Source of the DNA: Sedimenticola_A sp040506895
GTDB taxonomy: Bacteria > Pseudomonadota > Gammaproteobacteria > Chromatiales > Chromatiaceae
Assembly: GCA_040506895.1 (NCBI GenBank)
Contig: JBEVVY010000001.1
Coordinates: 620,001-684,000 of the forward strand
Length of the DNA stretch: 64,000 nt
Reading direction: 5' to 3'
Shown here: in pieces, positions 1-8,957 of the stretch
How the letters are laid out: each line of letters begins with the position of its first letter
How positions within the stretch are numbered: position 1 is the stretch's first letter
Made by a program: the position numbers and the translations under genes
The notes under the pieces: generated by a model
What the model saw: only the letters and a program-made list of their open reading frames with translations
The model's database searches: none
What the model was told of the DNA's origin: nothing

Positions 1-595
1 TCCGACCGAGGATGAGATTCCTGTGCTGAGCATCGACATCGACGTAAACGGTGAAATTGAGGCCGACGCCTCGAACGGTGAACAGCCCGCCCTGGTCATC
101 GAACCGGTCGAGGAAGAAGATCCCTCGCTGAGCATCGACATCGATGTAAACAGTGAAATCGAGGCGGACTCCCCGAGCGGTGAGCAGCCCACCCTGGTCC
201 TCGATCCGGTCGAGGATGAAGACACCGTGCTGAGCATCGACATTGGTATCAATAAGGATATTGAAGAGAGCGCATTGGATGACGAGGAAGTTGTGCAGGG
301 AATCAAGGCGGAGGATGTAACCACTGAGGAGGGGACTATTGATCTGGATTTGTTAGGCGAGATGCTTGGCGTCGATCTTCTTTCGGATTCATCGGATGTA
401 GATAGAGGAACCTTGTGCGACCTGGTCTATCAGCACTATAAATCGATGATTGGTGCATCGAGCACCTCTCCTTCAGGCAAGATCGCGGCTTCAGAAGCGG
501 CCAATGACAATACACAGTCGCTGCATCCAGCAACTGATAACGCAGCAATGGGTGCAACCAGTGCTCACCCGTCTTCGACATTCGAGGTGATCTAA
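1..595 (+). CDS. acidic 34-residue-repeat protein, C-terminal part
   Basis: The frame is open from base 2 with no start in the window, so this is the 3' end of a longer gene. It shows two full and one partial copies of a 34-residue (102-bp) unit starting near bases 2, 104 and 206, each with a core like 'LSIDIDVN.EIEAD' followed by 'GEQP.LV'. The repeats are very rich in Asp/Glu. After them comes a non-repeated tail of about 100 residues with 'LDLLGEMLGVDLL' and 'CDLVYQHYKSM', which looks helical and may be a small protein-interaction domain. No transmembrane segment or sorting signal is visible. I do not recognise the family. Two OmpA-like envelope genes follow on the same strand, but a functional link is not shown. 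Confidence 0.7.
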   Translation, partial: PTEDEIPVLSIDIDVNGEIEADASNGEQPALVIEPVEEEDPSLSIDIDVNSEIEADSPSGEQPTLVLDPVEDEDTVLSIDIGINKDIEESALDDEEVVQGIKAEDVTTEEGTIDLDLLGEMLGVDLLSDSSDVDRGTLCDLVYQHYKSMIGASSTSPSGKIAASEAANDNTQSLHPATDNAAMGATSAHPSSTFEVI

Positions 596-713
596 CCAGA
601 ACTGTTTCTGTATGCGGCACTTTAAAGCACGTGTTGATGCTTGCCAACAAGAAATGAGAATAAAACGATTATTTAATGATGACTTTATCGGCAACTAAAA
701 GAAGAGTGAAAAC

Positions 714-1484
714 ATGAAAAACTTCATAATGAAAAAGACTGCAAAGATTCTACTCCCTGTTACCGCCATGACGATGCTGACCATGGCAGGCCAGGTTCAT
801 GCGGCAGAAACCAAACCTATCGTTAACGACTCCGAAAACAAGGTTGTGCATGATGGCTCTGGTGATTGTGTACTGAGCATGGGTGGGCGCAATGCAGTGG
901 CCCCTGAATGTGGTCTCATGCTGGTAGTGGAACAAGACCCCAAACCGGTGGATGGCGATGCAGACGGAGATGGTGTTCTCGATAGCAGAGATCATTGTCC
1001 GCATACCCCGAGGGGAGTACAGGTGGATGCGCGTGGCTGCGCACTGGATACCGATGGTGATGGTGTACCGGACTACAAAGACAAGTGCCCAGGCACGAGT
1101 CCCGGTGTAAAGGTCGATATGAACGGCTGTGAAATCATCGGCAATATCACCATCAATCTCGTCAATGATGAATTCGATTTTGACAGTGCCAGGCTGAAAC
1201 CAGCAATGAAGTCCGCTCTGGATGACGTGATCAGTCGTGTGAAGGCATCAACCGGTGATGAATACCTGGTTGTTATTGGCCACACCGATAGCACGGGTCC
1301 GGAAGTTTATAACCAGCGTCTCTCTGAGCGTCGGGCCAGGTCTGTTGCAGATTACATGGTAAGCAGGGGCATCAGTGCCAGCAGAATCACGACTCGGGGA
1401 ATGGGTGAGTCACAACCCGTAGCCAGCAATGGAACACGCGCGGGACGTTCAAAGAATCGTCGGGCTGAGATCAGAACCCGCTGA
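714..1484 (+). CDS. TSP3-repeat / OmpA-family outer membrane protein, copy 1
   Basis: 256 residues. An N-terminal signal peptide (basic start, hydrophobic core, 'VHA|AE' cleavage near residue 31) is followed by thrombospondin type 3 calcium-binding repeats of the 'DADGDGVLDSRDHCP' and 'DTDGDGVPDYKDKCP' kind (about residues 78-140) and a C-terminal OmpA peptidoglycan-binding domain with 'FDFDSARLKP', 'VIGHTDSTG', 'YNQRLSERRARSV' and 'NRRAEIRTR'. The likely role is envelope anchoring to peptidoglycan; no beta-barrel is evident. A second in-frame ATG at 729 could also be the start. A closely similar paralogue lies 458 bp downstream, so the pair arose by tandem duplication. Confidence 0.85.
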   Translation: MKNFIMKKTAKILLPVTAMTMLTMAGQVHAAETKPIVNDSENKVVHDGSGDCVLSMGGRNAVAPECGLMLVVEQDPKPVDGDADGDGVLDSRDHCPHTPRGVQVDARGCALDTDGDGVPDYKDKCPGTSPGVKVDMNGCEIIGNITINLVNDEFDFDSARLKPAMKSALDDVISRVKASTGDEYLVVIGHTDSTGPEVYNQRLSERRARSVADYMVSRGISASRITTRGMGESQPVASNGTRAGRSKNRRAEIRTR

Positions 1485-1942
1485 TTGATAAATGGGCAGG
1501 GAAGCCCGATTCCTTAACCGTTTTGAAATACACAGGCAAGATTGAGTCAATAAATCCTATATCTCTGTAGCAGGTGTGTCAGGGGTGGATTTGGCTGATC
1601 TGCCGGTTCCTGGCTTTCCGGGTGAAGCGGATGGTTAATTGGCCATAATAAAGGATGTAAATTCCTCGAAAGCGATGTAAAAAAGATCTATACTGTTTTA
1701 TAGTTTCGTTTGCAGATGTTCTGCTTTAAGGACAGTAGCTGAATCCAGATTATAGTTTCTTTAATGATTGCGAATCGGAGTCGAAACCTTCATTGCCGTT
1801 ATTCTTAATCATGAGGGGGGTATAGGTATTTCATAGAGATTGCCGCTTGCTGAAGTGGCAATCCGGGGTGCTTAATTTCATTTAAGATCAACAAGATATA
1901 CACGATATTATCTGGATAGATCAACATTGATGAGAGGAAACA
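1485..1942. other. 458-bp gap between the two OmpA-like genes
   Basis: AT-rich non-coding stretch with no convincing ORF on either strand, no strong terminator hairpin and no clear sigma-70 promoter pair. Its length suggests the second OmpA-like gene is transcribed from its own promoter here rather than with the first. Confidence 0.4.
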
Positions 1943-2692
1943 ATGAAAACAATTGAACTGAAAAAAACCGCTGCGCTTCTAGTACCTGCCGCCGTTATGT
2001 CCCTGGCATTCCAGGTTCAGGCTGCTGATATGAAGCCTATCGTAAATGATTCCGCCAAGAAGGTGGTCCTGGACTCCGAAGGTAAGTGCGTTCTCAGTGC
2101 GGGTGGTCGTGCAGCTGAAGCACCTGACTGCGGCCTGATGGCACCCAAAGCTGCTCCGGAGGGTGATGCCGATGGTGATGGTGTTGTCGACAGCAAGGAT
2201 GAGTGCCCCAATACGCCTGCAGGAGCTCCTGTAGATGCTCGTGGCTGTGCGCTGGATTCCGATGGCGACGGTGTGCCTGATTACAAGGACAAGTGCCCCG
2301 GTACCCGTAAGGGCGCCAAGGTAGATATGAACGGCTGCGAGATTATCGACAGTGTCACTATCGACCTCACCAATGACGAGTTCGATTTCGATAGTGCAAA
2401 GCTGAAGCCTGCCATGATGTCAGCTCTGGATGATGTGGCTGCACGCGTCAATGCATCTGCTGGTGATGAGTCTCTGATGATCGTTGGTCATACCGACAGT
2501 GTCGGTTCCGAGGCCTACAACCAGGGTCTCTCCGAGCGCCGTGCCCAGTCTGTGGCTGATTACCTGGCTGGCCAGGGCATCAGTGCAGGAAAGATGTCTA
2601 CCATGGGCAAGGGTGAGTCTTCACCCATAGCGGATAATGGCACCTCAGAAGGTCGTGCCAAGAACCGTCGTGTTGAGATCATGACCCACTGA
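1943..2692 (+). CDS. TSP3-repeat / OmpA-family outer membrane protein, copy 2
   Basis: 249 residues, same architecture as the gene at 714: signal peptide cleaved near 'VQA|AD' (residue 27), a short Cys-containing segment ('GKCVLSAGG', 'APDCGLM'), TSP3 motifs ('DADGDGVVDSKDECP', 'DSDGDGVPDYKDKCP') and an OmpA C-terminal domain ('FDFDSAKLKP', 'VGHTDSVGS', 'NRRVEIMTH'). An AGAGGAAAC ribosome-binding site precedes the ATG. A strong terminator follows at 2731. Most of the sequence matches copy 1, with the largest difference in the linker before the first TSP3 repeat. Confidence 0.87.
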   Translation: MKTIELKKTAALLVPAAVMSLAFQVQAADMKPIVNDSAKKVVLDSEGKCVLSAGGRAAEAPDCGLMAPKAAPEGDADGDGVVDSKDECPNTPAGAPVDARGCALDSDGDGVPDYKDKCPGTRKGAKVDMNGCEIIDSVTIDLTNDEFDFDSAKLKPAMMSALDDVAARVNASAGDESLMIVGHTDSVGSEAYNQGLSERRAQSVADYLAGQGISAGKMSTMGKGESSPIADNGTSEGRAKNRRVEIMTH

Positions 2693-2730
2693 TAGTGGCT
2701 AATAGCTGGGGCTCTGCTCCAGTTTGAGAA

Positions 2731-2760
2731 CCGGGCTGCAGATTGCAGCCCGGTTTTTTT
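2731..2760 (+). terminator. rho-independent terminator after the OmpA pair
   Basis: A perfect 10-bp GC-rich stem (2731-2740 with 2744-2753) around a 3-base loop, followed by seven T. On the minus strand there is no T run after the stem, so it serves the plus-strand genes; purB ends six bases beyond it from the other side. Confidence 0.92.
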
Positions 2761-2766
2761 GTGCCC

Positions 2767-4134
2767 TTAGATTGCCTTGGCCTGGTCCACGGCATTTCCA
2801 ATATAGGTGCCGGGTGTCATTTCACGCAGGGTTGCCTTGGCCTCTTCCGGAATATCCAGGCCATCCACGAAGACCCGGAGTTGTTCCGGAGTAATACGTT
2901 GTCCCCGGGTCAACTCCTTGAGTTTTTCATATGGCTTTTCAATGCCATAGCGGCGCATAACGGTCTGGATCGGCTCTGCCAGCACTTCCCAGTTATCATT
3001 CAGATCAGCAGCCAGGCGAGCCTCGTTAGCTTCAAGCTTGCCGATACCTCGCATCACCGACTGTACGGCGATGGTCGTGTAAGCAAAGCCTACACCCATG
3101 TTGCGCAGGACAGTGGAGTCTGTGAGGTCCCGTTGCCAGCGGGATACCGGCAGTTTCATGGCCAGATGATCGAAGAGGGCGTTGGCGATACCCAGGTTGC
3201 CTTCCCCATTTTCAAAATCGATAGGATTGACCTTGTGGGGCATGGTGGACGAGCCCACCTCGCCGGCGACTGTCTTCTGCTTGAAATATCCAATGGATAT
3301 ATAGCTCCAAATATCGCGGCAGAAGTCGATGACGATGTTGTTGTAACGTGCGATAGCATCGAACAGCTCTGCCATATAGTCATGGGGCTCGATCTGGATG
3401 GTGTAGGGATTCCAACTCAGTCCAAGGGACTCGACGAACTGTTGAGCAAAACCCTGCCAGTCCAGCTCCGGGTAGGCTGAAAGATGGGCGTTGTAGTTAC
3501 CGACAGCGCCGTTGATCTTGCCCATCAAACTGACGCTTGCCACCTGGTCTCGCTGGCGTTGCAGGCGATGAGCCACGTTTGCCATCTCCTTGCCGAGTGT
3601 CGTCGGAGAGGCGGGCTGTCCGTGGGTCCGGGAAAGCATTGGCTTGTCGGCATGCTCATGGGCCAACTGCTTGATCGCCTTGATCAATTCATCCATCTGG
3701 GGGATCAAGACCTGTCCGCGACCTTCGCGCAGCATCAGTGCGTGGGAAAGGTTGTTGATGTCTTCAGAGGTACAGGCAAAGTGGATGAACTCGCTGATCG
3801 TCTCCAACTCCTCGTTGCCGGCGATTTTCTCCTTCAGAAAATACTCGACCGCTTTTACGTCATGATTGGTAGTGCGTTCAATATTCTTGACCCGCTGGGC
3901 ATCATCGGAGCTGAAGTTCTCGACGATGCTATTGAGTATGTTGTTAGCATGCTCACTCAGGGGGGGAACTTCCTCGATGCCGGTGTGATTGGAGAGAGAC
4001 TGAAGCCAGCGAACTTCCACGAGCACGCGATGCCTGATCAGGCCATATTCACTGAAGATAGGGCGCAGGTCATCGGTTTTGCTGCCGTATCGTCCATCGA
4101 CAGGGGAGACGGCGGTGAGGGTCGAGAGTTCCAT
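2767..4134 (-). CDS. purB: adenylosuccinate lyase
   Basis: 455 residues, the usual length for enterobacterial-type PurB. It catalyses two fumarate-releasing steps of purine synthesis (SAICAR to AICAR and adenylosuccinate to AMP) in the cytosol. The start 'MELSTLTAVSPVDGRYG' and the fumarase/aspartase-superfamily signature 'GSSTMPHKVNP' (with the mobile catalytic serine loop) are plain, as is 'TRTHGQPASPTT'-like sequence around the catalytic His. In E. coli hflD-purB are adjacent; here acnB, mscS and two others separate them. Confidence 0.97.
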   Translation of the reverse strand: MELSTLTAVSPVDGRYGSKTDDLRPIFSEYGLIRHRVLVEVRWLQSLSNHTGIEEVPPLSEHANNILNSIVENFSSDDAQRVKNIERTTNHDVKAVEYFLKEKIAGNEELETISEFIHFACTSEDINNLSHALMLREGRGQVLIPQMDELIKAIKQLAHEHADKPMLSRTHGQPASPTTLGKEMANVAHRLQRQRDQVASVSLMGKINGAVGNYNAHLSAYPELDWQGFAQQFVESLGLSWNPYTIQIEPHDYMAELFDAIARYNNIVIDFCRDIWSYISIGYFKQKTVAGEVGSSTMPHKVNPIDFENGEGNLGIANALFDHLAMKLPVSRWQRDLTDSTVLRNMGVGFAYTTIAVQSVMRGIGKLEANEARLAADLNDNWEVLAEPIQTVMRRYGIEKPYEKLKELTRGQRITPEQLRVFVDGLDIPEEAKATLREMTPGTYIGNAVDQAKAI

Positions 4135-4437
4135 GTGATTCCTGTGTTTATTGGTTATCGAACAAAGGGCAGAATTATACCACTCTGACAGTAGCTGATA
4201 AGCCGGTAGTTGGAATCTGGACAGTTAACCCCCATGTTGTGGGGATTAATGGTACATTCCGCTTCCGGAAATTAATCTTCGTCATTAAAAAAAATTAGTG
4301 TTGCAGTGCGGAAATTTTATCGCATTTCGGGTATAACATCCTGGTGAAGTGGTACTGCAACTTGACAATTTAAGTTATAAGTTTCTTGTATCTATCTGTT
4401 TATAAGAAACATATTCTAAATTTTGGAGAATGGTTCT
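4135..4437. promoter_or_regulatory. divergent purB/acnB promoter region
   Basis: 303-bp AT-rich divergent spacer between purB (minus) and acnB (plus). A TTGACA hexamer sits at 4362-4367 upstream of acnB, but no good -10 lies at the usual 16-18 bp, so the promoter is not assigned. No ORF of note. Confidence 0.4.
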
Positions 4438-7032
4438 GTGTTAGAAGCCTATCGCAAACACGTAGATGAGCGCGCCGCTGAAGGTATCCCACCGCTGCCC
4501 CTCGATGCAGAGCAGGTGGCTGGTCTGGTCGAACTGCTTAAAAACCCACCTGCAGGAGAAGAGGAATTTCTTCTCGATCTGATCACAAACAGGGTGCCCG
4601 CGGGTGTCGACCAGGCTGCCTATGTTAAAGCCGCTTTTCTGGCGGATCTGGCCAAGGGCAACTGCAGCAGTCCGTTGATTGAGCGGGTCACGGCGATGGA
4701 ACTGCTCGGCACCATGCTGGGTGGGTACAACATTGCACCCATGATCGAGGCGCTTGATGATGAGGCGCTTGCAGCAACCGCAGCACAGGCTCTCTCCCAC
4801 ACACTGCTGATGTTCGACGCCTTCCACGATGTGAAGGAGAAGGCGGATGCCGGCAATGGCCATGCCAAGGCAGTACTTCAGTCCTGGGCGGATGCAGAGT
4901 GGTTCACCAGCAGAAACAGTCTGCCCGAGAAGATCACCGTTACCGTGTTCAAGGTATCGGGTGAGACCAATACCGACGATCTTTCCCCGGCGCCTGATGC
5001 CTGGTCCCGGCCGGATATTCCGCTGCATGCCAATGCCATGTTGAAGATGGAGCGTGATGGTATCGTTCCGGATCAACCCGGTGTTCTGGGCCCAATCAAA
5101 CTGCTCCAATCACTCAAAGAGAAGGGACACCCTGTTGCCTACGTGGGCGATGTGGTTGGTACCGGCTCTTCACGCAAGTCAGCAACCAATTCCGTTCTCT
5201 GGCATACCGGCGACGATATACCTTATATACCCAACAAGCGGGCAGGGGGTTACGTGCTCGGTGGCAAGATCGCACCCATCTTCTTCAATACCATGGAGGA
5301 TGCCGGTGCGCTGCCCATTGAATGCGATGTGACCGCACTCAACACGGGTGACGTGATTGACATTCACCCCTACGAGGGTGTGGTGAAAAATGCAGAGACC
5401 GGGGAAGAGTTGACCCGTTTTGAACTGAAGACCGACGTACTTCTGGACGAAGTACGTGCCGGCGGCCGGATTCCCCTGATTATTGGCCGCGGTCTTACCG
5501 ATCGCGCCCGAGAGGCACTGGGTCTGGAATCGTCAGATGTCTTCAAGCGCCCCGCGCCTGCGCAAGAGAGCAGCAAGGGATTCAGCCTGGCCCAGAAAAT
5601 GGTGGGTCGTGCCTGTGGTGTGGATGGGGTACGCCCGGGAACCTACTGCGAACCGCGCATGACGACCGTGGGATCCCAGGATACCACCGGTCCCATGACA
5701 CGGGACGAGTTGAAGGACCTGGCCTGTCTCGGGTTCTCATCCGACCTGGTGATGCAGTCCTTCTGCCATACGGCGGCCTATCCCAAGCCTGTGGATATCA
5801 ATACCCACCACACGCTGCCCGATTTCATCTCTTCCCGTGCCGGTGTTTCACTTCGCCCGGGTGATGGCGTTATCCACTCCTGGCTCAACCGCATGTTGCT
5901 GCCAGATACCGTCGGTACAGGCGGTGACTCACACACACGTTTTCCCATTGGCATCTCCTTCCCGGCAGGCTCCGGACTGGTGGCCTTCGCCGCGGCAACC
6001 GGTGTTATGCCTCTCGATATGCCGGAATCGGTTCTGGTTCGTTTCAAGGGTGAACTGCAACCCGGTGTCACCCTGCGGGACCTCGTCAATGCGATACCTT
6101 ACTACGCCATGAAGCAGGGCCTGCTGACCGTGGCCAAGGCGGGCAAGGTGAACATCTTTTCCGGCCGCATCCTGGAGATCGAAGGTCTGCCGGATCTCAA
6201 GGTGGAACAGGCCTTTGAACTGTCCGACGCCTCTGCCGAGCGTTCTGCAGCGGGTTGTACCGTAAAACTGGATAAAGAGCCGATCATCGAGTATCTCAAC
6301 TCCAACATCACCCTGTTGAAGTGGATGATCGCCAACGACTACGAAGACAAGCGTACCCTCCAGCGCCGGATCGATGGCATGGAGCAGTGGCTTGAAAACC
6401 CGGAACTGATGGAAGGTGACGAGGATGCCGAATACGCCGCTGTGATCGAGATCGATCTCAGCGAGGTCAACGAGCCGATCCTGGCCTGTCCCAACGATCC
6501 CGACGATGTCAAAACCCTTTCTGATGTTGCCGGCGTGAATATCGACGAGGTGTTTATCGGTTCCTGCATGACCAATATCGGTCATTTCCGCGCTGCGGGT
6601 AAATTGCTCGATGGCATGCATGATCTCCCGACACGCCTCTGGATGGCACCCCCAACAAAGATGGATGAGCATATCCTCACCGAAGAGGGTTACTACAGCA
6701 TCTTCGGAAAGGCGGGTGCGCGCATGGAGATGCCGGGCTGTTCACTCTGCATGGGTAACCAGGCGAGGGTACGTGATAACGCCACCGTGGTTTCCACATC
6801 CACGCGCAACTTTCCCAACCGCTTGGGAACGGGCGCCAATGTCTACCTGGCATCTGCCGAACTGGCGGCGGTCTCAGCCATACTCGGCAAGATTCCAACC
6901 ACGGACGAGTATATGGAGTATGCCAAGGAGATCGATACCATGGCTGCCGATGTCTACCGCTACATGAACTTCGACCAGATCGAATCCTACCGTAAGGTGG
7001 CGGATAAGGTGATTCCTGTCGTGGCTGCCTGA
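4438..7032 (+). CDS. acnB: aconitate hydratase B
   Basis: 864 residues with the AcnB domain order (N-terminal HEAT-like domain, swivel domain, then the three catalytic domains). It interconverts citrate and isocitrate and also acts on 2-methylisocitrate in many proteobacteria. The 4Fe-4S ligands are visible as 'GSCMTNIGHF' and 'GCSLCMGNQ'; 'GDSHTRFP' and 'STSTRNFPNR' are active-site motifs. I chose the GTG at 4438 ('VLEAYRKHVDERAAEG', matching the E. coli N-terminus) because GGAG at 4425-4428 is placed as its ribosome-binding site; the upstream in-frame TTG at 4423 would overlap that site. Confidence 0.97.
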   Translation: MLEAYRKHVDERAAEGIPPLPLDAEQVAGLVELLKNPPAGEEEFLLDLITNRVPAGVDQAAYVKAAFLADLAKGNCSSPLIERVTAMELLGTMLGGYNIAPMIEALDDEALAATAAQALSHTLLMFDAFHDVKEKADAGNGHAKAVLQSWADAEWFTSRNSLPEKITVTVFKVSGETNTDDLSPAPDAWSRPDIPLHANAMLKMERDGIVPDQPGVLGPIKLLQSLKEKGHPVAYVGDVVGTGSSRKSATNSVLWHTGDDIPYIPNKRAGGYVLGGKIAPIFFNTMEDAGALPIECDVTALNTGDVIDIHPYEGVVKNAETGEELTRFELKTDVLLDEVRAGGRIPLIIGRGLTDRAREALGLESSDVFKRPAPAQESSKGFSLAQKMVGRACGVDGVRPGTYCEPRMTTVGSQDTTGPMTRDELKDLACLGFSSDLVMQSFCHTAAYPKPVDINTHHTLPDFISSRAGVSLRPGDGVIHSWLNRMLLPDTVGTGGDSHTRFPIGISFPAGSGLVAFAAATGVMPLDMPESVLVRFKGELQPGVTLRDLVNAIPYYAMKQGLLTVAKAGKVNIFSGRILEIEGLPDLKVEQAFELSDASAERSAAGCTVKLDKEPIIEYLNSNITLLKWMIANDYEDKRTLQRRIDGMEQWLENPELMEGDEDAEYAAVIEIDLSEVNEPILACPNDPDDVKTLSDVAGVNIDEVFIGSCMTNIGHFRAAGKLLDGMHDLPTRLWMAPPTKMDEHILTEEGYYSIFGKAGARMEMPGCSLCMGNQARVRDNATVVSTSTRNFPNRLGTGANVYLASAELAAVSAILGKIPTTDEYMEYAKEIDTMAADVYRYMNFDQIESYRKVADKVIPVVAA

Positions 7033-7057
7033 TCCAGATCTGAAGGGAAGTTGAAAG

Positions 7058-7089
7058 GGCTGTCGGGATTTTCCCGGCAGCCTTTTTTT
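7058..7089 (+). terminator. rho-independent terminator after acnB
   Basis: A 10-bp stem (7058-7067 with 7073-7082, one G-U pair) and 5-base loop followed by seven T, 25 bp after the acnB stop. Confidence 0.92.
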
Positions 7090-7154
7090 GTGGCAGGGTT
7101 AATAATCCTTTGTGTCAGCGACATCTCAACTATCGTGGCTCGACGTAAGCAAAT

Positions 7155-7193
7155 AGTACTTACAATGTAACAAGCAAAACGTTACAAAGTACT
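7155..7193. promoter_or_regulatory. nested inverted repeats upstream of mscS
   Basis: AGTACT (itself palindromic) occurs at 7155-7160 and 7188-7193, enclosing GTAAC at 7167-7171 and its inverse GTTAC at 7181-7185; another CGTTAC follows at 7196-7201. The arms are asymmetrically spaced, so it looks more like clustered regulator sites than a hairpin. It lies about 90 bp before the mscS start. The regulator is unknown. Confidence 0.35.
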
Positions 7194-7279
7194 AACGTTA
7201 CGGTATTCAGCGGATTCATTTTTGGATGTATTTTCGCTAGGCAGTTAAAGCGCAAGAAATACACCGAGAGAATCATCAC

Positions 7280-8098
7280 ATGCTTGAATCCTATGACATC
7301 AATGCACTGATCGATAGTTATCTTTTACCCTGGGCAATCAATATCGGACTGGCATTGGCGGTCTTTATTGTCGGCAGGTTGATCGCAAAGGTTCTGGTCA
7401 ACCTGGTGAAGAAATTACTGGTGCGGGCAGAACTTGATGAGATGCTGGTCAGGTTCATAACCTCCATAGTGAACACAATATTGCTGCTATTCGTCATAAT
7501 AGCTGCATTGAGCCAGTTGGGGGTCGACACCACCTCACTTATCGCGCTGCTCGGCGCAGCTGGCCTGGCGATAGGCCTCGCCCTACAGGGCTCCCTTCAG
7601 AACTTCGCCGCTGGTGTCATGCTGATTATCTTCAGGCCGTTCACAATTGGTGATTTTGTCGAGGCGGCAGGAACAATGGGTGTTGTCGAATCGATCAGTA
7701 TCTTCAGCACTGTACTGCGCACCGGCGACAATCGTGAGGTGATCGTGCCGAATGGTACAGTTTACAGTGGAGCAATAACCAACTATTCGGCCAAGGAGAT
7801 CAGGCGGATCGACATGGTTTTCGGTATCGGGTATGGAGACGATATCAAGCAGGCAAGGGAGATAATTGAAAGTATCCTGAAGGGTGATGTTCGGGTGCTT
7901 GACGAGCCTGATTACCTGGTGGCAGTTGGCGAACTTGCTGACAGTAGTGTCAATTTCAATGTGCGCCCCTGGGTGAAGAGCGGAGACTACTGGGACGTTA
8001 AGTTCGACCTGACGGAGAGGATAAAACTGGCCTTTGACGAGGAGGGGATATCGATTCCATTTCCCCAGATGGATCTGCACCTGGACAAGTCAGCCTAA
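7280..8098 (+). CDS. mscS: small-conductance mechanosensitive channel, MscS family
   Basis: 272 residues, close to E. coli MscS (286). Three transmembrane helices are visible (about residues 17-40, 60-82 and 85-115); the third, 'GLAIGLALQGSLQNFAAG', has the Gly/Ala packing that lines the MscS pore, followed by the beta domain ('FRPFTIGDFVE', 'VPNGTVYSGAITNYS') and the cytosolic C-terminal domain ending 'GISIPFPQMDLHL'. It releases osmolytes on hypo-osmotic shock. It lies alone, with a terminator upstream and a convergent gene 7 bp downstream. Confidence 0.93.
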   Translation: MLESYDINALIDSYLLPWAINIGLALAVFIVGRLIAKVLVNLVKKLLVRAELDEMLVRFITSIVNTILLLFVIIAALSQLGVDTTSLIALLGAAGLAIGLALQGSLQNFAAGVMLIIFRPFTIGDFVEAAGTMGVVESISIFSTVLRTGDNREVIVPNGTVYSGAITNYSAKEIRRIDMVFGIGYGDDIKQAREIIESILKGDVRVLDEPDYLVAVGELADSSVNFNVRPWVKSGDYWDVKFDLTERIKLAFDEEGISIPFPQMDLHLDKSA

Positions 8099-8105
8099 GG
8101 GCCCA

Positions 8106-8939
8106 CTAGACGCCTGCAAGAAATTCATCCACTGCACGCTGCATGGTGATTTCTCCATCCAGTACAGCCTGGCGATAGCGACGGTTCCAGTGGGGCATGA
8201 GAAGGTCGGCCCGTTTCCACTCCTCGAAGATAACCCGTGCCAGAGGACCGGCCTGGTCGAGAAAACCGCTCTCTTCACAATCCCGTGCCATACGGTCACG
8301 GTCATAGGGCAGGCGTACGATCTGTCTGTGCCAGGATCCATGGATAAACTCCAACCGGGCATAGCTGGAACGTGGGTCACCGTCAAAAGGTGAACCCACG
8401 GAACCGATGTTCAGAATCTGGATGCCCTGGTATCGCCTCTCGTGGACTTTATGGGTGTGCGCCGTGATGAATAATTCGGTGCCTTCAGGCAGTTTCCCCT
8501 CCAGGGCTTCATCGGGGATACTTTGCGAGATGCCGCTGCGGTTGCCACTCAGGGTGCCGTGGGTTACATGGACCCACTGTTCACTTTTCGGTGCATGGAA
8601 GTCGAGGTGGTCAGCCCAGCTGTCGAACTGTTTTATCGCGTTCCCCAGTTTTTCCGCGGTCCAGTCCGCGAACTGGCGCAGGGCAGCCTCGTTAGCATTT
8701 GCCGGGGCCATACGTGAACAATAGGAGACGTAGTCCTCGTGGTTTCCTCGCAGGGGAACGCAGTGATGGGCGTGCTGCATCCGGTTGAAGAGTTCCAGGC
8801 ACTCAGGGTTGCGGGGGCCACGATTGATCAGGTCACCGTTCATAATGACCAGATCAGGGCCCCAGCGTTCTACATCTGCCGCCACCTCTTCAAAGGCAGG
8901 CAGATTGGCCTGTACATCAGAGAAAACAGCAACCCGCAT
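8106..8939 (-). CDS. metallophosphoesterase family protein
   Basis: 277 residues. Calcineurin-like phosphoesterase motifs are in order: 'FSDVQANLPAFEEV' (D-x-H position has Gln for His), 'GDLINRGPRNPE', 'LRGNHED', 'THGT' and 'TAHTHKV'. The fold dephosphorylates small substrates, nucleotides or proteins; the substrate is not predictable. The first metal motif reads 'SDVQAN', as in the YfcE/'DIHGN'-type family but with Gln where His is usual, so metal binding at that site may be altered. ATG at 8939 is preferred over a GTG one codon earlier. Confidence 0.8.
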   Translation of the reverse strand: MRVAVFSDVQANLPAFEEVAADVERWGPDLVIMNGDLINRGPRNPECLELFNRMQHAHHCVPLRGNHEDYVSYCSRMAPANANEAALRQFADWTAEKLGNAIKQFDSWADHLDFHAPKSEQWVHVTHGTLSGNRSGISQSIPDEALEGKLPEGTELFITAHTHKVHERRYQGIQILNIGSVGSPFDGDPRSSYARLEFIHGSWHRQIVRLPYDRDRMARDCEESGFLDQAGPLARVIFEEWKRADLLMPHWNRRYRQAVLDGEITMQRAVDEFLAGV

Positions 8940-8957
8940 CACTAATGACCCGGCAGA

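Noticed and set aside
4423..4437. TTG start for acnB
   Set aside because: It overlaps the GGAG used by the GTG at 4438, and the extra residues are not in AcnB proteins.
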